NCBI RefSeq assembly: GCF_004193775.1
Contig: NC_041008.1
Location: 13,969,731 to 14,033,730 of the forward strand
Direction of reading: 5' to 3'
DNA from: Glycine soja
Lineage: Eukaryota > Streptophyta > Magnoliopsida > Fabales > Fabaceae
Length of the DNA stretch: 64,000 nt
The notes beneath the pieces were generated by a model, which ran no database searches, had not been told where the DNA came from, and saw nothing but the letters and a program-made list of their open reading frames with translations. Each line of letters opens with the position of its first letter. Position 1 is the stretch's first letter. A program made the translations under genes and the position numbers. This document shows, piece by piece, positions 57,675 through 64,000 of the stretch.

Positions 57675-59119
57675 ACAAAGCAAAGGTAGTTGCTGCAAGC
57701 ACTTACTGACCCCACAACTCAGGTGATTGAATTGGAAGGCAATTCATTATTTTGTTAGCGAAAAACAAATTTTTGGAGGGAAATGAAGGGCCTTGTGGTG
57801 GGGACTGAACTCTGCCTAGGCTAACTCACTAGGGCATTTTTGTCCATTTGTATTTTGAAAAGAAAAAGTCATTGGAATGTTGCATTGGGAACTACCCTTT
57901 TCTTTCATTTTTTTTTTAATTTATGCCAGATTTATCAAAGAGACTTCGCCCCAAGTATATGCATGAAATGGCTTTAAAGATTTTAGTGATTTCATGAGCA
58001 GGAAATTTCAAATGGTCTTTTACAGTGTCATCCATGGTCTTTTACAGTTAAGCTTAGACCATCAATATGTATACAAAGTTAAAAGAGAGTGGAAAGAAGC
58101 ATCGTATAGATGAACTTTTAATGTCCAAATTTTCAGCTACACTAGTCGATCTAAACATGCTCATATATCTAGGTTGGGTTGCAACAAACCAAACTAGTAA
58201 TAGATTGCTAGAAAAATCAAACTCTTAACAAAGACAACTTGAAGATGTTTCCTAACTAAACTAGAAATGAAAAAGAGACCAAGCTTACCTAGAACCCAAA
58301 CTGTGACAATGGCAGTGAGATCTAAAACAATGGCGCAGAGACTTGAAGCTTTCCTCGTACCTTGATTAGGTCACCACGAAATGTACCTAGGGTTAACCAA
58401 AACAACACAGACCTAGGTTAGACGAAATGAAGCTTAGACATGAAGCTAACTTACATTTTAGTAACTTTTGTTCTTTAGGTCTATTATTTACATTTTAGTA
58501 ATTCATGCTCATAGTATATAACTATGGACAAATTTACTATGTAAACCCTGCTGCTCCGGGTGAACTTTAAAATTTTGGCCACATCTTTCTTTCTAGTCAA
58601 GCTCTTGAGGGCATATCATTGTCAATGGTAAGTAAGTTTGGAGCAATGCTATCTATAACTGTCATAGTGCCAATTTTCTCTAGAGGTTTTCCATGTTCCA
58701 ATAGGTTAGGTTTGACAGTGTATGCCTGTATGAATTCACAATCAAATTAAGAGCATTGTTGTATTTCCCAAATGAAAATGAAAATGATAATGTATATTAC
58801 TTCAAAGCATAAATTCTGGATACTACTAGCTTTTTATTGCAGAATGTCTTGCAAAATGTAAGGCATATGGAAAGGTTGGAAAATTCCTCAAAATTTACTT
58901 CAACATTTGTCTAAGGGTGTTTATGCCAAAAGAAAAGAAGAAAATTAGTTAGATGATAGGTTAATTGCAGTTTGCGCTGTTAACTTATTCTTCCATCAGA
59001 AAGAAGATATATTTTACCAAATACTAGACTTTAGCAGCATATAACAAATGAAGTGAACAAACAACATAGCAATAGTAACAAGGTAAGTGAAGAAAAAAAC
59101 ATTGAAATTACTTTTCTCC

Positions 59120-59370
59120 TCTCTTAGTAACATGAGTGTGACTCTCAATTTGATGAGCTTTCCATCTTCGAATTTGAATTTTATATAATCCAAAGACAAA
59201 TTATAGCTTACATTTTTAGTCTCACAGAAAACAAGTCCTATGATTTCCTTTTAAAAATATATGCCAAAAAGATTTAGCCTTTCTATAAATGCCTGTTTTA
59301 GGCCTACATCACTATGCGAAGGGCAGACCCTCACTCTTAAATCATTGCTAGACATGGTTACCCTCCTAGA
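59120..59370 (-). other. Possible captured exon, family not recognised
   Basis: The minus strand reads MSSNDLRVRVCPSHSDVGLK, QAFIERLNLFGIYF, a stop, then KEIIGLVFCETKNVSYNLSL and DYIKFKFEDGKLIKLRVTLM without other breaks. The composition is protein-like and unlike the AT-rich flanks. I cannot name the family. It could be a host exon taken up by CACTA 2, on the opposite strand to the GIL1-like fragment. Confidence 0.3.
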
Positions 59371-60783
59371 CATAAGCTCTATAAGCCTCAAGGCTCAAGC
59401 ATCAACAACATGAATGTGTCGACGGAAGAAGGAGATAGTGTTGTTCTAGAACAATGTCAAGATACACATAATGCTGAAATGAGATTGACTTCTCAACAAT
59501 ATAAAGCTTTTATGACATTGTTGCAGCAACAAAGCTCGGTTCACAATAATTCACATGTAAACCAAATTGGTACAATAAATAGATCCAATAATGAATTAAA
59601 CATATGACAAAATGTTCCAAATCTAAAATGAACTAAAAATTCTAGAAAACATAATCATTTTTCCAACAAAAATGAAGTAGTTGCGTATGTATCATTCAAA
59701 AGATTTTGAGTTCAAGTTATTGTAAAGCACTTCAAGCTTGTGAATGTACCTATGAATTGTTTTTTGCTATGTAAATAAGCCAACCCAGACTGAGAGAATA
59801 TGGCGAGTGAAATTCCGAATGACAGATTTTGTTATGGCACCACAATGATCACATGCATATTTATTAATTGAACCAGGATGAACATATTCCAGATAAATAT
59901 AAAAACGGTCCTCAACCTACAAGCACATATGTTAAGGTTTTAAGGCTGTTACAAAATAATGATTATTAATCTTGAGCAGCTAATTATGAAGTAGGAGATT
60001 GCTTACTATTTCACTGCCAAAATACTGTACGATGTTTGAATGTTTTAGATTGCTAAGAACTTTAATTTCCTGGAGAAAAAGAATAAACTAATAAGAAGGA
60101 TAAAGAGGATATAGAAAATAACATATCTTCAAAACTATTACGGAATGATAAATATATATAGCCAAGCAGCCCAAGCCATTAATAATACAAACAACCTCAT
60201 CAAGTATTCAACTACAGTGGACACTAAAACGAAATGAGGAGCGTAACTGCAAAATATATGATATCGGCCAAGGCATACAAAAAAATATATATATATAAAG
60301 GTAAATTATTAGACTAGTTAATCTGAGCTGAGCATCTTAACTGTTTAACACGAAAATTATTTTCATTACAATTACAATTATAAAGTAGCTGCACTAGTTA
60401 TTAGAAATTTCATGATAAAACATTTCAGAAGCAAATTTGCTAAGCAGAATTATACAATTTTCTTAATCACGTAGCTATTAGTTCCCAGTTTTCATATATA
60501 ATAAGAAACTTCAAAGTGACTGAAAATGTGTTCTCAATTCTCATTCAGGATTGGAAAGAGACTTACTATTCCAAAGAAATTGATTATTTGACACACTGAC
60601 TTCTTAATAACAATACACAAAAAACAAGACACACAACACTCTACGCAGTTGCCAAATAGATAGTGGCAAAAAGCAAGTAGTGGCAAAAAGCCAGCTTACA
60701 CTGTATCATCTTTAGTACTTGAAAATAACATTTTCTTCTTTGTCATTTCCTAGAAAATAAAATGCTAGGAGCCTAGGACCTCT

Positions 60784-60805
60784 CCCCCCCCCCCCCCCCC
60801 CCCCC
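60784..60805. repeat. Poly-C homopolymer (about 22 bases)
   Basis: Uninterrupted C run in otherwise AT-rich DNA, preceded by CCTCT and followed by TTTGTGATC. Exact length in a homopolymer may be a sequencing matter. Confidence 0.85.
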
Positions 60806-62489
60806 TTTGTGATCTACTTATACTTAAGCAGATCATAACATCTGGGTTGAGTAGAAGCAACATTGTTGATTATGCAAATTGAAAGACAACATCAACATAT
60901 TAATTAAGCTTCATGTTATGGATATTTTGGGTGAACGCCATGATGTGTAATGGATTTTGAATTTGAGGACAGAATAGGCCTACTAAAGAAGAAAGAGTAA
61001 TTAGATAGAAATGGACTTAATTCTCATTAATTGATAAAATGCAATATATAGCCATCTGCCCATTCTGTCTATACATAATAGATCCTTCCTATTAGAATTC
61101 TAATTAATTCTTTCTAGAACCAACTCAATAATATATCTACTTGTAAGACATAATCAGTCCATTTCTATGGTGCTACCACATTCCTTTTGGGTCTGCTAGA
61201 TTCTACCACATAATTAGTCCATTTCTACTTGTATGACTCTTATAGACATGTACCTGTAGCTCTTTTCTAGATTGGCTTCTAGTCCATAATAGTCATTACC
61301 TCGAGTAGCCCATTCTTTTTTTATTGCAAGATATTGCCTTTAACAGTGGGCATTGCCTCAGCAGCAGTTGTTGAAGCTGTTGTTACTGCTGCTCATCGCC
61401 TCACTAGGCAATGCAAGGAAAACTCATAAGACTCTTAACATGTTAAAACTAGCAATGGTGCTCTAACTGTTAGTAATATGACTGAGTAGGCCAATCTATT
61501 TTCTTTATCTTGTTGTATAAGTTGTATTTGGTTTGGAGAAACTAGTGTCTATTATCTTTTTCTCTACAGGATTGAAGAATTGTAGCAGGTTATTAGTAGC
61601 TATTAATAAAAGCAAGCTTTAGTTTCTCAGTTTTAATGGCCAATTTTTATGTATCTTGAGAGATCAAGTTGACATTCAAGTTATGTGTTGGTATGAGTAT
61701 TTTAGTGAATATATGTTGCTGCAATCTGGCTTGTGCTCTCTATTAGCTTGCTGGTATAAATCAAATAGTTCTACAACTATACAAGTAATGCTTACAAAAA
61801 CAATTACAAAGACATTTAAGCCATCCATTCTACAACTACGCAAGCAAAAGCAAAAGATAGGACCACATACGTAAAATGTAATGTAAGGTTGCCCTTTTTC
61901 TGTGGCCACTATAAAAAAACACAAAATTCTGCCTAAAAATAAAATAGTGGCCGAGACTTAAGTGGGTCGTGCACTAGAGACAAACATGTTGATCCCAAGT
62001 TAATCACATTAAGGATTACAAGGCCATTGTCCATACATTTTGACATATGTTGGCTATAGGATTACAGTCACAATTTCCTCTAAATCTTTGGACAGGTTCT
62101 AAAGTTTTTGATAGCCTCAGAAACAAAATCAGACCTCATCATAGTTTTACTAACACAAGTTTAGTCATTCTCATAAGCTTTAATTTTCATCCTTTCTTTC
62201 CATCTCTTTTCATTGGTGTGCACTTTCACTTGTGGAGCTAGCTGCACCAACAACAGTGGAAATTACCTTGTTCTTGAGATGTCTGGGGTTCTTCGTTGGG
62301 TGACTTGTGGACCCAAAGAGAACATCAACTCCTTGCTAAGTTTTTCATGCAGGAGTGGTGGTGGTGGTGAAAGAACACAAAAGAGGTTTTCTGGAATCAG
62401 TTTTGCAAGTGGTGCCTCTGCTTTTTCATGATCAAAAGTCAGAAAGGTTCACTACCATTTTCTCCTTATGTATTCACATTCCAACGAAA

Positions 62490-63000
62490 ATTGTAGATAG
62501 CAAACAACCAAAAAAAAGGCGGAAAAAGAAAAGAACTCCACAATGAACAAAACATGCATCCAGATCGAAAACGAACACTAACCTTACGAGAGTGGCCACG
62601 TAGAGCGAGGCTGGCCGTGAGTGGGAGCGAGACTGGCCACAAGCACTTAGGTGAAAAGGGTTTGTGGAACACAAACAAAAGTCCCTATCATGGTGCCACC
62701 CGCGAACGGCGGAGTTGAGATAGAGCTCTCAGGTGAAAAGGGTTTGCAAAAGCTCACAAAAATGAGAAAAGAAGCAAAACACGTACCTTGCATTGATGTC
62801 GGACTCCAACGGAGGATGCTCCACTTCGCGGTGGTCACAAACCCCAATGGCAGTCGTGAACGGTGACGATGGTAACGAGGAGATAGCGGTCACAGGTCAC
62901 AAATGGCGGTCACAGGTCTTGCAGGTGAAAGGGAGAAGAGGAAGGCTATGTTTGCGATACTAAGCGCTCGAGGGAAAAAAGAGTTTTGGGTTTTAATTAA
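62490..63000 (-). promoter_or_regulatory. GC-rich 5' leader of CACTA 2
   Basis: A CG-rich segment directly inside the right subterminal repeats, where the minus-strand transposase transcript should start. GGTGAAAAGGGTTTG occurs twice (about 62651 and 62733) and the GCGGT(G)GTCACA phrase recurs. The short open frames on both strands look incidental. Its position corresponds to 45900-46290 in CACTA 1. Confidence 0.45.
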
Positions 63001-63007
63001 TGTATAT

Positions 63008-63097
63008 CAACATCGGTTTTTTAAAAACCGATGTTGACTAAATTGGTTAATACAAAACCAATGTTAACGATATCATGTTAACATTGGTTTTTGGATA
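63008..63097. repeat. CACTA 2 right subterminal repeats
   Basis: ACATCGGTTTTTTAAAAACC followed by GATGTTGAC, then ACAAAACCAATGTTAAC and TGTTAACATTGGTTTTTGG: the same hairpin family as 48414-49085, but only about 90 bp of it. No TAGTG terminus follows, so the end seems truncated. Confidence 0.78.
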
Positions 63098-64000
63098 ACC
63101 ACTTCAAAAGGAAGAACCACTTCAAAATGGGTTTTCCCTTTGCCGGCGGTCATTTACCTCGCCAAAAATTTATCTGGTCCGAAGACCTTCTGTTCTCTTT
63201 CTTGGTTTCCTTTATTGATCAGGAACTATTCTGTTTTCCTCCGATCTTTTTCCTTTTTACTTTCTTCCGATCTTTGATCGGGAATCCTTCTTTTCCTTTT
63301 CTTTTCTTTCTTTTCATTTCTTCCTTTTCATTTCTTTCTTTTCGTTTCTTCCTTTTCATTTCTTCCTTTTCATTTCTTTCTTTTCATTTCTTCCTTTTCA
63401 TTTCTTCCTTTTCATTTCTTTCTCTCCTCTTTTTTTATCTTTGATTGGGAATTCGAGTTTTATCATTCGTTATTCAAGGTAGCTTAAGGTTGTGTCTTAA
63501 CATGGTCTTTTCACCGTGCGTGCACGATTTTGATATTTGGGGCAAAAAAAATTCATGTGTCAGGGTGTCGGTTTCGAGTTAAACTCCCATATTATTTCCA
63601 CGAGGCGCGCGTAACAATGATGATTTGGAAACAACGTGCAAAATTAGTCATGCATACAGCTAGGTGGGCACTCAAGCATCCAGCTTATGGCATTATGATA
63701 CTAAGGCTTGGGATTTACGCAAGTAGACCCAACGTTTCCAAATTATGTTCTTTCATTGGTTCAACGAATTCATCCATTCTTATCTCGGTTATTTTGGAAA
63801 ATAAACTCTTAGCGTCAACTTCTTGTTTCCAAAAGATATGTTTGCTCTCTACGAATGATTTGTGGTTCCTATGACCATAACATGCCGACCTTCGAGGTCT
63901 TTCTTTCTCTTTCCTTTTTGTTTCATTTTTCTTATGCATGTTTGCAAAAACTACACATTCATCGCTATCTATGAGACAAGCTTTTTCTCTGTACACCTAC
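63098..64000. other. Flanking DNA right of CACTA 2
   Basis: No gene recognised. Includes the 14-bp minisatellite at 63315-63426. Overlapping open frames on both strands (63530-63874 on +, 63715-63996 on -) have mixed composition but no family I know. The minus frame, with a polar SLFSKITEIRMDEFVEPMKE segment, could be part of a retroelement reaching past the window. Confidence 0.4.
63315..63426. repeat. 14-bp pyrimidine minisatellite with 42-bp higher-order period
   Basis: Eight tandem units of CATTTCTTCCTTTT or CATTTCTTTCTTTT. Every third unit carries the TTTCTTTC form, giving a 42-bp super-repeat. The open frame across it (FISSFSFLSF repeats) is a by-product. Confidence 0.88.

Larger units (their letters stand above)
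57675..62490. other. Long non-coding interior of CACTA 2
   Basis: No clear gene in 4.8 kb. Noted: a coding-like stretch on - at about 59120-59370 (listed separately); a short frame on + at 59410-59607 with LTSQQYKAFMTLLQQQ that vaguely recalls copia gag-linker sequence; a run of about 22 C at 60784-60805; and a stretch around 60950-61300 that could be a relic LTR (not provable). Short repeats around 60660-60690 (AGTGGCAAAAAGC twice). Confidence 0.45.
48387..63097 (-). mobile_element. CACTA (En/Spm) element 2 with captured GIL1-like fragment
   Basis: About 14.7 kb. The left end begins TACTATTAGAAAATAC, one base off a CACTA terminus, followed by ~670 bp of ACATCGG-type hairpin repeats. The same repeat family reappears at 63008-63097 on the right. 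Between them on the minus strand lie a tnp2 transposase (52450-55633) and a TNPA-like/Ulp1-like gene (49389-52344), and on + a GIL1-like fragment (56824-57674). The right terminus is not found; the repeats stop at about 63097 without a TAGTG end, so that end is probably truncated and no target duplication can be shown. Many stops in both genes make it non-autonomous. Confidence 0.78.

Noticed and set aside
60950..61300. Possible solo LTR in CACTA 2
   Set aside because: The sequence has an LTR-like feel, but no matching TG/CA ends or target duplication could be shown.
62213..62866. Overlapping open frames in the GC-rich leader of CACTA 2
   Set aside because: Frames on both strands overlap with no domain; best explained by the composition of the leader.
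63091..63444. 117-codon open frame rich in F, L and S
   Set aside because: It is a translation of the 14-bp pyrimidine minisatellite and adjacent T-rich DNA.

Overview
The window is plant nuclear DNA, most likely from a legume and probably soybean (Glycine). That view rests on AT-rich intergenic DNA, plant-only transposon families, an Au-type SINE, and host gene fragments that read like legume genes; no search was run. I find no intact host gene. Almost everything is transposable elements, nested or decayed, plus fragments of host genes.

Layout. 1-3767: AT-rich DNA with no gene. 3778-13896: a complete 10.1-kb Mutator-like element (MULE) with ~275-bp terminal inverted repeats and a perfect 10-bp target duplication. 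It carries a plant-mobile-domain (PMD) gene on +, a MURA-type transposase on -, and ~1.3 kb of degenerate telomere-like repeat between their converging 3' ends. Both genes are broken. ~14930-15570: LINE ORF1 fragment. 15570-20560: a CACTA (En/Spm) transposase region on -, truncated at its left end. 20560-46512: DNA probably belonging to the same large CACTA element, with fragments of a type II peroxiredoxin gene, an LRR receptor kinase gene (with a SINE in it) and a GDSL lipase gene. It is split by a Ty3/gypsy chromovirus (25824-40438), itself split by a very young Sirevirus-like Ty1/copia element on - (28663-38046). 48387-63097: a second CACTA element on - with subterminal hairpin repeats, TNPA-like and Ulp1-like coding, a tnp2 transposase and a captured GIL1/DUF641 fragment. 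63098-64000: host DNA with a 14-bp minisatellite.

Order of events. The gypsy LTRs differ at 6 of 408 positions, all transitions. The copia LTRs differ only by one G in a homopolymer, as read by eye. So the gypsy element came first and the copia element recently. Gag, pol and ORF3 of the copia element are open, so it is the only element here that looks close to functional.

Strongest new signals: (1) in the copia element the palindrome GTAATCGATTAC occurs 8 times in each LTR upstream of the LTR TATA box, and 6 more times upstream of a second TATA box in front of ORF3, which looks like a private internal promoter; (2) the MULE carries an internal telomere-like array between convergent genes; (3) the CACTA elements carry several host gene fragments, and one carries a Ulp1-like domain whose acidic catalytic position seems altered.
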